This document shows, piece after piece, positions 1-7,303 of a DNA stretch of 16,035 nucleotides; position 1 is the first letter of the stretch, and every line of letters starts with the position of its first letter. The position numbers were made by a program, and so were the translations under genes. The DNA is taken from assembly GCA_964429245.1 (NCBI GenBank), contig CAYSBE010000058.1, positions 1-16,035 on the forward strand, given 5' to 3'. Below the pieces are notes generated by a model. It was given only the letters and a program-made list of their open reading frames with translations. It was not told the origin of the DNA and did no database searches. The DNA comes from CAYSBE01 sp964429245 (lineage in GTDB: Bacteria; Bacteroidota; Bacteroidia; UKL13-3).

Positions 1-47
1 TTATTGATAAGAGGATTAAGGTACCAACTGCCACCCGAATCATGTAG
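1..47 (+). CDS. possible C-terminal tail of a gene entering from the left
   Basis: Plus-strand frame 3 is open from the window edge and reads IDKRIKVPTATRIM before a TAG stop at 45-47. Frame 1 is also open, to a TAA at 52-54 (LLIRGLRYQLPPESCSF). The first ~45 bases look less AT-rich than the sequence that follows, which fits the end of a gene converging on the lutA transcript. With so few codons I cannot choose the frame or name a family, and it may be non-coding. Bases 48-119 hold nothing I recognise. Confidence 0.2.
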   Translation, partial: IDKRIKVPTATRIM

Positions 48-119
48 TTTCTAATTATCATTCAAATCTTTTCTGTTAAACGTAAATATGACATTCTTAT
101 TTTTAAATACTAAAGGAAC

Positions 120-231
120 AACTTATAACTATTAACTCCTAACATCTCAAGTCCCAAATCCCAAGTCATAATTTCCAAATCTCAAATCTCAACTCCCAAC
201 TCCGAAATCCCAACTCCCATCTCCCAATTTC
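120..231. repeat. degenerate 7-nt tandem array, consensus CAAnTCC
   Basis: Sixteen consecutive heptamers keep exact 7-nt phase across this stretch, with no indels. On the plus strand units include AACTCCT, CAAGTCC, CAAATCC, CAAATCT and CAACTCC; positions 2-3 (AA) and 6 (C) are the most constant. On the minus strand this reads as GGAnTTG with G runs about every 7 or 14 nt. The array ends 6 bases before the lutA stop codon, so it lies just downstream of that gene, in its likely 3' untranslated region. Units differ too much from one another for a young microsatellite. Exact phase with drifting bases suggests an old expansion, or selection on period. It has no spacers, so it is not a CRISPR. Confidence 0.9.
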
Positions 232-237
232 CTCTTT

Positions 238-957
238 TTACTCCAAACCTTTGGCCAACACATCAGCAAGGTGTAATGTTTTTAGGTTGTATCCTTTTTG
301 CTTGATAATACTATCCAGCTGAAGTAAGCACGAGTAGTCGGTAGATACAATGTATTCGGCTCCTGTATTTAGTGCGTGTTCAATTTTTCGTTCCGACATA
401 GCTACCGATACCGGTTCATATTTTACCGAGAATGTACCGCCAAATCCACAACATGTTTCGCAATCTTCCATTTCTACGAGCTCTAAGCCCTCTACATTTT
501 TTAGTAATTCCCTTGGTTGGTTTTTTATTGCGCATTCGCGCAATGCCGAACACGAATCGTGGTAAGTTACTTTGGCAAAAAAACGGGAACCAATATTGGT
601 TACCTTGAGCACATCTACTAAAAATTCGCTCAAGTCGAATGCTTTTTTTTGCAGTTGCCTGTACTTATTGTGATAGGAAGAATTTTGAAACAACTGATCA
701 TACTGATTACGCATCATGCCTACACATGAAGCACCTGCACATACCAAATTGTTATTGGTTACTTCATGCAAAAACTTTTCAGCCACTTCGCGGGCTTCGT
801 CCCAATGACCGGCATTAAAGGCGGCCTGGCCACAACAGGTTTGCTCAATATTATAGTTTACGGTGCAGCCAGCTTTTTGCAAAACCTTCACCATGTTAAA
901 ACCAATTTCAGGTCTTAGCTGATCAACAAAACACGGAATGAAAATATCTACTTTCAA
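238..957 (-). CDS. lutA: LutA/YkgE-family (Fe-S)-binding oxidoreductase subunit
   Basis: 239 aa, the usual LutA length. It carries two cysteine-rich CCG domains: C9 with CCG at 41-43, then C73/C78, H133-D-S-C136 and CCG at 169-171 inside ETCCGFGGTFS. Family members form part of the LutABC L-lactate oxidation system or act as heterodisulfide-reductase-like electron carriers. The cysteines are expected to bind an Fe-S centre in the cytoplasm. The start is TTG at 957-955: the protein begins MKVDIFIPCF, the family's normal N-terminus, and no nearby ATG fits. The gene overlaps the transporter stop by 4 nt (TTGA), implying translational coupling. No lutB or lutC is present in the window, so a role in lactate use is family inference only. 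It is the last minus-strand gene before the heptamer array. Confidence 0.9.
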   Translation of the reverse strand: MKVDIFIPCFVDQLRPEIGFNMVKVLQKAGCTVNYNIEQTCCGQAAFNAGHWDEAREVAEKFLHEVTNNNLVCAGASCVGMMRNQYDQLFQNSSYHNKYRQLQKKAFDLSEFLVDVLKVTNIGSRFFAKVTYHDSCSALRECAIKNQPRELLKNVEGLELVEMEDCETCCGFGGTFSVKYEPVSVAMSERKIEHALNTGAEYIVSTDYSCLLQLDSIIKQKGYNLKTLHLADVLAKGLE

Positions 958-2360
958 GGATGCAATACTTTAAAGTTTTTAATACGGCCTATAAAAATTA
1001 ACCCAATTACAAAATACAAAGCCAAGGCAATAATGGATGCACGCATGTTGCCTGTTAGGCTCAATAATAATCCGAAGCTGAGAGTACCTAAAACTGTCCC
1101 ACCTTTTTCAAAAATATCCAGCAAACTGAAATAGGTAGCCAAGTGCGGTGAATTATCAGGTATAATTTTGGCATATGTGGAGCGAAACATGGATTGAATA
1201 CCTCCCATGGTAATTCCTACGATAGCAGCCAGCATATAAAATTCTTCTGCGGTATGTATGCCGTAGGCAATGATGCAAATGCCAATCCACATCACCAGCA
1301 TGATAAGCAAGGTGTAAATATTGCCTATACGTTCCGAGATGCGAGCAAAACCCCAAGCACCTGCTATAGCTATCAGCTGAATAATGAGTACAGTGATGAT
1401 TAGATTTTCTGTCTTTAACTGCAATTCCTGTGAACCAAACAAGGTGGCTACATACATCACCGTTTGTACACCCATGCACGAAAATAAAAATCCTATCAGG
1501 TATCGAATCACGATTGATTCCTTATTGTGTGTTATTTCATTCCACACTCCTTTTAATTCATACAAGCCTTGTTTCACTAAACGGTTGCTGTTCCCTGCAT
1601 GATCCCGTGCTTTTTCTTTTAAAATATTGAATGGAATTTGTGCAAAACCCGCCCACCATATTGCTACAGATATAAATGCTATTTTAACTGCCATGGTATT
1701 GTAGTAGGAGAGCGCTTGGGCATGAGCTTCGGTCGCAGTTAACCCATCTTGCATAAATTCAGCTGCTTTGCCTGCTACATCAAATATATATTCCAAGTTC
1801 AAAATTAAACCCAAGTTGATAAGCAATAACAAAACGCTACCAATATAGCCCATAGAAAAGCCGCGTGCGCTGATGCGATCAAAACGATCTTCGGTAGTTA
1901 TTTCGGGTAAAAATGCATTATAAAAAACAATGCTTCCGCCAAATCCAATAATGCCCAATAAGAACATCAGCAAACTGTAGTGGATGGTATCAGCACCCAT
2001 AAATACCAGTCCAGCGCATGCTATCGAGCCTGTATAGCAAAATATTTTCAGAAAAAACATCTTCTTACCTTTGGCATCCGCAATACCTGAAAGCAAGGGG
2101 CTTATCAACATGATGATAAAAAAACCCAATGAAAGGGTATAAGAATAGGCTGCAGAGTTTAATATTTTGAATCCTCCAAAGTGGAGGTAGTGGCTGTCTC
2201 CTTCAACCGTGCCATACTTTATGGCTGCAGCTTTACTAATTGCATTATAAAATGGAGGAAAAATGGCAGTGGTAATGGTAAGTGAAAAAACAGAATTGGC
2301 CCAGTCGTACATGGTCCATGCCCACACTTTTTTTGGTTCTTCTATTACATCGTTGTTCAT
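954..2360 (-). CDS. UMF1/Atg22-type MFS transporter
   Basis: 468 aa, almost entirely hydrophobic with about 11-12 membrane segments. The N-terminus carries the UMF1-family signature YDWANSVFSLTITTAIFPPFY at residues 18-38. The central loop (about 200-290) is more polar. This family is the bacterial relative of yeast vacuolar Atg22, which exports amino acids. Bacterial substrates are mostly undefined, so I do not assign one. ATG start at 2360; TGA stop at 956-954 overlapping the TTG of lutA. The 64 bp upstream (2361-2424) separate it from clpX. That gap has an imperfect promoter-like TATTTTG with a TTG 21 nt upstream, so it could have its own weak promoter or be read through from clpX. Family confidence is high; transport direction and substrate are unknown. 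Confidence 0.92.
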   Translation of the reverse strand: MNNDVIEEPKKVWAWTMYDWANSVFSLTITTAIFPPFYNAISKAAAIKYGTVEGDSHYLHFGGFKILNSAAYSYTLSLGFFIIMLISPLLSGIADAKGKKMFFLKIFCYTGSIACAGLVFMGADTIHYSLLMFLLGIIGFGGSIVFYNAFLPEITTEDRFDRISARGFSMGYIGSVLLLLINLGLILNLEYIFDVAGKAAEFMQDGLTATEAHAQALSYYNTMAVKIAFISVAIWWAGFAQIPFNILKEKARDHAGNSNRLVKQGLYELKGVWNEITHNKESIVIRYLIGFLFSCMGVQTVMYVATLFGSQELQLKTENLIITVLIIQLIAIAGAWGFARISERIGNIYTLLIMLVMWIGICIIAYGIHTAEEFYMLAAIVGITMGGIQSMFRSTYAKIIPDNSPHLATYFSLLDIFEKGGTVLGTLSFGLLLSLTGNMRASIIALALYFVIGLIFIGRIKNFKVLHP

Positions 2361-2400
2361 TGCAATGCAAAATAGAAAATACTTTTAAACTATTGCAATG
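2358..2400. repeat. pair of ATTGCAATG repeats upstream of the transporter
   Basis: The 9-mer ATTGCAATG occurs at 2359-2367 and 2392-2400, 33 bp apart, about three helical turns. Both copies contain the 8-bp palindrome ATTGCAAT. The first is extended to the 10-bp palindrome CATTGCAATG and overlaps the transporter start codon. Two equal palindromes on one face of the helix could be an operator. In AT-rich DNA chance is also plausible. Confidence 0.3.
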
Positions 2401-2424
2401 TAAGCATTCACATTATGTGGGTTA

Positions 2425-3663
2425 CTATGCAGCTATATGACTTTTCAGGCGCAGCTTATCAATTTGCTGTGCCGCAAAATTTTTACCAATTGCCAGTTTG
2501 GTTACCTTTTTCTCGGCCGATGGTAGGTCATACATATACTCTAGCAAAATGGCTTCGCAAATACTGCGCAGGCCGCGTGCACCAAGTTTAAACTCAAATG
2601 CTTTGTCTACAATCAGGTCAATCACTTCATCATCAATGGTGAGTTCGATACCGTCCATTTCAAAAATGGCATTATACTGCTTGATAAGCGCATTTTTAGG
2701 TTCGGTAAGGATACTGCGAAGGGTCTCTTTATCCAACGGATTGAGGTGACAAAGCACCGGTATACGTCCGATGATTTCGGGGATGAGTCCGAAACTCTTT
2801 AAATCGGCCGGTGAGATGTACTGCAGAAAATTCTGCTCATCAATGTCAAAACCGTCTCCTGTTTTAAATCCTACTGATTGTGTTTTTAGCCTGCGCTCGA
2901 TGACTTTGGCTATGCCATCAAATGCACCACCGCAGATAAACAGGATATTCTCCGTATTGATCTGAATCATTTTTTGTTCGGGGTGTTTACGTCCTCCTTG
3001 TGGTGGCACATTGGCCGTAGTGCCTTCGAGCAGTTTAAGCAAAGCTTGCTGTACACCTTCGCCACTTACATCCCGTGTTATGCTGGGGTTATCGCTTTTG
3101 CGTGCTATCTTATCAATCTCATCTATGTACACAATGCCTCGCTCTGCCTGCGCTACATTATAGTTGGCAGCTTGCAGTAGGCGTGTAAGAATACTTTCTA
3201 CATCTTCGCCCACATAGCCGGCTTCGGTTAGTACAGTAGCATCTGCAATGCAAAAGGGTACATTCAAAATTTTTGAAAGTGTTTTGGCGAGCAATGTTTT
3301 TCCGGTTCCTGTTTCGCCTACGAGCAAGATGTTTGATTTCTCAATTTCAACCTGTTCTTTCTTGTTTTTTTGCTTGTGCAAAATCCGTTTGTAGTGGTTG
3401 TAAACCGCTACCGAAAGTACCTTTTTCGCTTCATCTTGTCCGATTACATACTCATCTAAATGTTGCTTGATGGCATGAGGTTTCAACAGATTGATGGCAT
3501 TAAACGCATCTTTTTCTCCTTCTAGGTTTTCGTGAACAAGCTTATGCGCAGCATCTACGCAGTTGTCGCATATATAACCTGATACTCCCGAAAGCAGAAA
3601 CTGCACTTCCGATTTGTTTCTGCCACAAAATGAGCACTTATCTTCTTTGGTTGTTTTGGCCAT
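2425..3663 (-). CDS. clpX: ATP-dependent Clp protease ATP-binding subunit ClpX
   Basis: 412 aa, normal ClpX length. In order: a C4 zinc-binding domain (C10, C13, C32, C35); Walker A GETGTGKT at 116-123; pore-1 loop GYVG at 149-152; Walker B IVYIDEID at 177-184; the substrate-gripping RKH loop at 225-227; the arginine finger in PEIIGR, R300; and sensor-2 GAR at 361-363. The ClpP-docking loop reads VGF at 264-266 where E. coli has IGF. ClpX is the cytoplasmic hexameric unfoldase that feeds tagged or misfolded proteins into ClpP. ATG start at 3663, 3 nt after the clpP stop, so the two are co-transcribed and probably translationally coupled. Nothing looks broken. Confidence 0.98.
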   Translation of the reverse strand: MAKTTKEDKCSFCGRNKSEVQFLLSGVSGYICDNCVDAAHKLVHENLEGEKDAFNAINLLKPHAIKQHLDEYVIGQDEAKKVLSVAVYNHYKRILHKQKNKKEQVEIEKSNILLVGETGTGKTLLAKTLSKILNVPFCIADATVLTEAGYVGEDVESILTRLLQAANYNVAQAERGIVYIDEIDKIARKSDNPSITRDVSGEGVQQALLKLLEGTTANVPPQGGRKHPEQKMIQINTENILFICGGAFDGIAKVIERRLKTQSVGFKTGDGFDIDEQNFLQYISPADLKSFGLIPEIIGRIPVLCHLNPLDKETLRSILTEPKNALIKQYNAIFEMDGIELTIDDEVIDLIVDKAFEFKLGARGLRSICEAILLEYMYDLPSAEKKVTKLAIGKNFAAQQIDKLRLKSHIAA

Positions 3664-3666
3664 TAA

Positions 3667-4359
3667 TTATTTGGTCTCTTTATCGGTAGGTTTATGTTTC
3701 AGCAATACGTCATCCAGCATTCCGTATTCTTTGGCTTCCTGTGCGGTCATCCAGTAATCGCGGTCGCTATCTGCTTGCACTTTATCAAATGGTTGGCCAC
3801 TGTGTTGCGAAATGATATCGTACAATTCTTTTTTTAGTTTTTGAATTTCGCGGGCTGTGATTTCGATATCCGAAGCTTGACCTTGCGCACCACCCAATGG
3901 CTGGTGAATCATGATCCGGGCATGAGGAAGTGCGGTACGTTTGCCTTTGGCTCCTGCACATTGCAGCACTGCACCCATAGAAGCGGCAAGACCGGTACAA
4001 ATGGTAGCCACATCAGGGTTTACCCATTGCATGGTATCATAAATACCGAGGCCTGCATACACCGAACCACCCGGTGAGTTGATGTACATCTGAATATCTC
4101 TGCGGGCATCCATCGAATCGAGGAAAAGCAATTGTGCCTGCACTATATTGGCTACATAATCATCAATAGGCATTCCTAAGAAGATAATTCGATCTGCCAT
4201 CAGTCGGGAGAAAACATCAATCTCACGAAAATTCATCGGACGTTCTTCAATAACCGTGCGGGTCATGTCTTCAATTGAACTTTCGATATAGGCATCTACT
4301 GCCAAGCTGCTGATTCCTTTATGCTTGATGGCATATTTTCTGAATTCGTTATTATTCAT
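3667..4359 (-). CDS. clpP: ATP-dependent Clp protease proteolytic subunit ClpP
   Basis: 230 aa serine peptidase of the S14 family. The catalytic triad is visible: S127 in GLAASMG, H152 in MIHQPLGG and D201 in DSDRDYWM. The glycine-rich NSPGGSVYAG segment (94-103) forms the oxyanion and substrate strand. About 30 N-terminal residues precede the conserved core, which fits a propeptide removed on maturation, as in other ClpPs. ClpP forms the tetradecameric barrel that works with ClpX, encoded 3 nt downstream. No trigger-factor gene lies upstream, unlike the common tig-clpP-clpX order; a methyltransferase gene is there instead, 91 bp away, with a promoter in the gap. ATG start at 4359. Confidence 0.98.
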   Translation of the reverse strand: MNNNEFRKYAIKHKGISSLAVDAYIESSIEDMTRTVIEERPMNFREIDVFSRLMADRIIFLGMPIDDYVANIVQAQLLFLDSMDARRDIQMYINSPGGSVYAGLGIYDTMQWVNPDVATICTGLAASMGAVLQCAGAKGKRTALPHARIMIHQPLGGAQGQASDIEITAREIQKLKKELYDIISQHSGQPFDKVQADSDRDYWMTAQEAKEYGMLDDVLLKHKPTDKETK

Positions 4360-4378
4360 TGGTTGTGATTGTTTGTGT

Positions 4379-4409
4379 CAAAAATAGATAATGTTGGCAA
4401 AGCAACAAT
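4379..4409 (-). promoter_or_regulatory. candidate clpP promoter (Bacteroidota type)
   Basis: On the minus strand the -7 element is TATTTTTG (4386-4379), a full match to the Bacteroidota consensus TAnnTTTG. A TTG-containing ATTG box lies 19 nt upstream (4409-4406), close to the -33 TTTG consensus. Transcription would begin near 4373, leaving a leader of about 14 nt before the ATG at 4359. The -33 match is three of four bases, so this is moderate evidence. It overlaps the inverted repeat at 4394-4420. Confidence 0.55.
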
Positions 4410-4420
4410 TGTTTTGCCAA
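4394..4420. promoter_or_regulatory. inverted repeat over the clpP promoter, possible operator
   Basis: TTGGCAAA (4394-4401) and TTTGCCAA (4413-4420) form perfect 8-bp arms around an 11-nt centre. The repeat lies between the methyltransferase stop and the clpP start. One arm sits between the promoter boxes and the other just upstream of the -33 box. As RNA it could be a weak terminator for the methyltransferase gene. However, the run of five T lies 10 nt downstream of the stem and belongs to the -7 element, so an operator seems at least as likely. Confidence 0.45.
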
Positions 4421-4450
4421 AACATATTTTGCTGACAGAGTTGCAGGAAC

Positions 4451-5437
4451 TTAAACCATCGTATTCGCCTTCTTTCGATACACGCCATACATAAAATGTG
4501 CACCATGCGTTTTCATCCATACATTTTCTGCTTCAAATAGGGTGTTCAGTACATTTGTTTGCTCGGCATGTTGGGTCATAAAATGATGTGCAATATCTTT
4601 TAATACCAACATCAGCATCAAGGTGCCAAATGCTTTTTCTGTTACAGTTTCAAAATGCTTGTGCAATAGCGGAATAATTTGCGCGCTTTCTACAGCTTCA
4701 GATGGGTCGGCTATATACATACGTAGTAAGCCAGGGCCTGAGATATGTGTTTTTAGTTTATTGGTTTTATAGCGGGTACGCCATTTTAGTGGAATAAGAT
4801 TAAGCCACTCATTGGCTGTTTGCCGCATCTGTTTATTCATGGCAAATCGGTTTGGGCCAACGTATTCATGAATTACCAATAAGCCTCCAGGTTTTAGCCA
4901 CGATTTTAGTTTTTGTATCAACTGTTCGAGATTTGAAAAATGATGCAGGCTTGAATGAAAATAAATGACATCCAAACTCTCTTGAGCTTGCTCCATCTGA
5001 TAAATATCGGCTACTTTAAATTGTATGTTTTTTAGCTGCAGCTTATTTGCATTTTCCTGTGCTTGGGCAATCAGTTTATCCGAAATATCGATGGCAATTA
5101 TTTTTTCAAATTGTGGTTGCTGTGCAAATTTAATTTCGTGCGTGCCATTACCGCAGCCTATGCTAAGCATGTGCAGGTTGGTTTTGTTTCCCAGAAATTT
5201 ATTACACGTATATGTTTCATAATTTTCAAATGGGTTCACCGTGATGAGCACATTCCATCGCAGTTTTACCAAATCGATATTCCACCAATTTGCACTTACA
5301 ATTTGGGTGTCGTTAAATGCACTTAGCGTGCGCGATTGGTTGCGAAATGAAAATTTGGATAGCAAGAAACCCAACCCACGTTGTTTAAATTTAGCAAAGG
5401 TTTCACTAATATCATCAGTAGTTATTAACCTTTGCAT
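4451..5437 (-). CDS. class I SAM-dependent methyltransferase, substrate unknown
   Basis: 328 aa from the ATG at 5437. A TTG 15 nt further upstream (5452) is also in frame, but the ATG leaves a normal 20-nt gap after pdhB and is preferred. The Rossmann-fold methyltransferase core spans about residues 88-195: SAM-binding motif I LSIGCGNG (91-98), the acidic ribose ligand D117 in IIAIDIS, D144 after strand 3, and the post-motif LKPGG (181-185). The N-terminal ~85 residues, with an NWWNIDLVKLRWN segment, and the C-terminal ~130 are accessory regions I do not recognise. The pattern is UbiE/methyltransf_11-like, used for small molecules as well as macromolecules. It is probably co-transcribed with pdhB, but no metabolic link is evident. 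Confidence 0.85.
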   Translation of the reverse strand: MQRLITTDDISETFAKFKQRGLGFLLSKFSFRNQSRTLSAFNDTQIVSANWWNIDLVKLRWNVLITVNPFENYETYTCNKFLGNKTNLHMLSIGCGNGTHEIKFAQQPQFEKIIAIDISDKLIAQAQENANKLQLKNIQFKVADIYQMEQAQESLDVIYFHSSLHHFSNLEQLIQKLKSWLKPGGLLVIHEYVGPNRFAMNKQMRQTANEWLNLIPLKWRTRYKTNKLKTHISGPGLLRMYIADPSEAVESAQIIPLLHKHFETVTEKAFGTLMLMLVLKDIAHHFMTQHAEQTNVLNTLFEAENVWMKTHGAHFMYGVYRKKANTMV

Positions 5438-5457
5438 ACAATGGGTTAGCAAAAGAA

Positions 5458-6435
5458 TTAACGATACATCACGTCTTTAACGGCTTTTACCACACGCTCT
5501 GTATTGGGCAAAAATGCCTGAACAAAAGTAGGTGCATAACCTAGGGGTGTATCCTGTGTGGTGATTCTGCGTACAGGAGCATCCAGGTAATCGAATGCCT
5601 GCTTTTGCACCATATAGGCAATCTCGCTTGAGATGGAGGCAAGCGGCCATGCTTCTTCTACTACCACAATGCGGTTGGTTTTCTTTACCGATTCAATTAC
5701 CGTATCATAATCAATAGGGCGCACGGTGCGCAGGTCAATTACTTCAGCACTAATGTTTTCTTTGGCAAGTTCTTCGGCTGCGGCAAGTGCCACTTTCATT
5801 ATTTTGCCAAATGAAACGATGGTTACATCAGTTCCTTCGCGTTTGATATCGGCTTTTCCAATCGGAATAAGGTATTCTTCTTCAGGCACTTCACCTTTAT
5901 CGCCATACATCTGCTCGCTTTCCATAAAAATTACCGGATCTTCATCGCGGATAGCAGTTTTTAGCAAGCCTTTGGCATCATATGGATTGGATGGAACAAC
6001 TACTTTTAAACCCGGGCAGTTGGCATACCAGTTTTCAAATGCTTGTGAGTGTTGTGCACCCAATTGTCCGGCTGAGCCTGTTGGGCCACGGAAAACGATA
6101 GGCATATTGAACTGACCCCCACTCATCTGATACATTTTTGCAGCAGCATTAATTACTTGGTCGATGGCAACAAGCGAAAAGTTAAATGTCATAAATTCAA
6201 TAACAGGACGCACACCATTCATGGCAGCACCTACACCAATTCCGGCAAAACCAAGTTCGGCAATGGGCGTATCAATGACACGTTTTTCGCCAAACTCATC
6301 CAACATACCTTGACTTACTTTATAAGCACCGTTGTATTCGGCAACTTCTTCGCCCATCAAAAATACGTTTGAATCTCTGCGCATTTCTTCGTTTAAGGCT
6401 TCACGCAGGGCTTCTCTAAATTGTATCACTCTCAT
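5458..6435 (-). CDS. pdhB: pyruvate dehydrogenase E1 component, beta subunit
   Basis: 325 aa, full length for the separate E1-beta of the alpha2beta2 pyruvate dehydrogenase type. The N-terminal thiamine-diphosphate pyrimidine domain has GEEVAEYNGAYKVSQG (28-43), the conserved cofactor-contacting glutamate E60 in DTPIAELGFAG, and the conserved H129 in GAQHSQ. The C-terminal transketolase-C domain covers about 195-320, with VIDLRTVRPID. With E1-alpha it decarboxylates pyruvate and acetylates lipoyl-E2, giving acetyl-CoA in the cytoplasm. The related 2-oxoisovalerate E1-beta is the main alternative, but the overall sequence is closer to PdhB. No pdhA or E2 gene is in the window. ATG start at 6435, with its own promoter upstream. 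Confidence 0.95.
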   Translation of the reverse strand: MRVIQFREALREALNEEMRRDSNVFLMGEEVAEYNGAYKVSQGMLDEFGEKRVIDTPIAELGFAGIGVGAAMNGVRPVIEFMTFNFSLVAIDQVINAAAKMYQMSGGQFNMPIVFRGPTGSAGQLGAQHSQAFENWYANCPGLKVVVPSNPYDAKGLLKTAIRDEDPVIFMESEQMYGDKGEVPEEEYLIPIGKADIKREGTDVTIVSFGKIMKVALAAAEELAKENISAEVIDLRTVRPIDYDTVIESVKKTNRIVVVEEAWPLASISSEIAYMVQKQAFDYLDAPVRRITTQDTPLGYAPTFVQAFLPNTERVVKAVKDVMYR

Positions 6436-6466
6436 AAGGTGTTATTGACATTAATTAATGAAGCCG

Positions 6467-6496
6467 CAAAAATAGCAGTAAATGGAAGGTTTCAAA
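6467..6496 (-). promoter_or_regulatory. candidate pdhB promoter (Bacteroidota type)
   Basis: On the minus strand TTTG (6496-6493) is followed after 18 nt by TATTTTTG (6474-6467). Both boxes match the TTTG / TAnnTTTG consensus perfectly and the spacing is in the accepted range. Transcription would start near 6461, giving a leader of about 25 nt before the ATG at 6435. The leader has no clear Shine-Dalgarno sequence, as is usual in this phylum. Confidence 0.65.
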
Positions 6497-6512
6497 ATTT
6501 CTTATGGAAACC
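6488..6512 (-). terminator. weak stem-loop after the response-regulator gene
   Basis: GGTTTC (6488-6493) pairs with GAAACC (6507-6512) across a 13-nt loop, starting 1 nt after the response-regulator stop codon. The stem is only 6 bp and no T run follows directly, so termination is doubtful. It also overlaps the -33 box of the pdhB promoter. Confidence 0.22.
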
Positions 6513-6513
6513 C

Positions 6514-7290
6514 TTAGCTAAAGAGGTTTGACGTGAGTTTAAACTTGTTTTTCAGCAACGAGAAATAATTGCGGCTAATTTCAAAAGGAGCCTTTGCCCC
6601 TTTTAAGTGTAGCGTACCAGTATCGTACGTTCCCTTTTCAATTTTCTGAACATTGTTCAGGTTAACCATGGTTGAACGGTGTATGCGAATAAAGTGTTCT
6701 GCAGGCAACTTGTCTTCCCACACTTTAATAAGGCCATATGCTGTAAATTCTGTTCCATCAATTAGTCCTACGTTGGCATAGTTGCCCTTTGCCTGAACAT
6801 AATTAATGTCTTTTACTTTTATAAAACGCATTTCATCATTGATGTTCATCAGAATCATATTGTTGTAGGACAATTTCGATTCGTGATGCTCATCATTTAT
6901 TACATCGGAATCGTTGTCGGGTCCAAGTATTTTAATGCGTTTCATGGCTTTTTCAAGCCGCTCCATACTAATGGGTTTAAGGATATAATCAACCGTATTG
7001 TATTCAAATGCCTTAACGGCAAATTCGGCAAAACTGGTGGTAAATAAAATTTGGGTATTGGGCTTGATGTATTTAATTAAATCTAGTGCATTTGCCCCTT
7101 GCAAATCAATGTCAGTAATTAATAATTCAAATTCAGGTTGTGTTTTAAGTATTTTTTGAGCATCTGCAAAGGTTGTAGCCTCGCCCACTACGTTAATAAA
7201 ATCATAGCGTTTCAGAAACTCTTTTAATAGTTTCAATGAAATTGGATCGTCTTCAACAATGATTGTTTTTATTAATTCCTTTTGTTTCAT
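6514..7290 (-). CDS. LytTR-family response regulator
   Basis: 258 aa from the ATG at 7290. A GTG at 7368 would add 26 residues that look like translated intergenic DNA, so it is rejected. The receiver domain spans about 8-122: acidic pair E13/D14, probable phosphoacceptor D60 in LLITDIDLQG, the switch threonine region FTTSF (83-87) and K105 in LKPIS. A linker of about 20 residues follows. The LytTR DNA-binding domain covers about 143-250, with the family's DINYVQAKGNYANV and FIRIHRSTMVN segments. Such regulators bind DNA as phosphorylated dimers and often control envelope or adhesion functions. No LytS-type kinase is adjacent, so its partner is elsewhere. It is divergent from the methyltransferase gene at 7371. 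Confidence 0.93.
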   Translation of the reverse strand: MKQKELIKTIIVEDDPISLKLLKEFLKRYDFINVVGEATTFADAQKILKTQPEFELLITDIDLQGANALDLIKYIKPNTQILFTTSFAEFAVKAFEYNTVDYILKPISMERLEKAMKRIKILGPDNDSDVINDEHHESKLSYNNMILMNINDEMRFIKVKDINYVQAKGNYANVGLIDGTEFTAYGLIKVWEDKLPAEHFIRIHRSTMVNLNNVQKIEKGTYDTGTLHLKGAKAPFEISRNYFSLLKNKFKLTSNLFS

Positions 7291-7303
7291 TAAGGTAATT
7301 TTG

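Noticed and set aside
120..231. CRISPR array
   Set aside because: The units are 7 nt, contiguous and degenerate, with no spacers and no cas genes nearby.
1156..1479. 107-codon minus-strand open frame inside the transporter gene
   Set aside because: Out of frame with a well-supported UMF1 protein; His/Cys-rich composition of a frame shadow.
5438..5452. TTG start for the methyltransferase 15 nt upstream of the ATG
   Set aside because: The ATG is close by, better as a codon, and leaves normal spacing after pdhB; the TTG cannot be fully excluded.
5726..6115. 129-codon plus-strand open frame
   Set aside because: It lies antisense within pdhB, whose frame is clearly the real one, and the product has no recognisable features.
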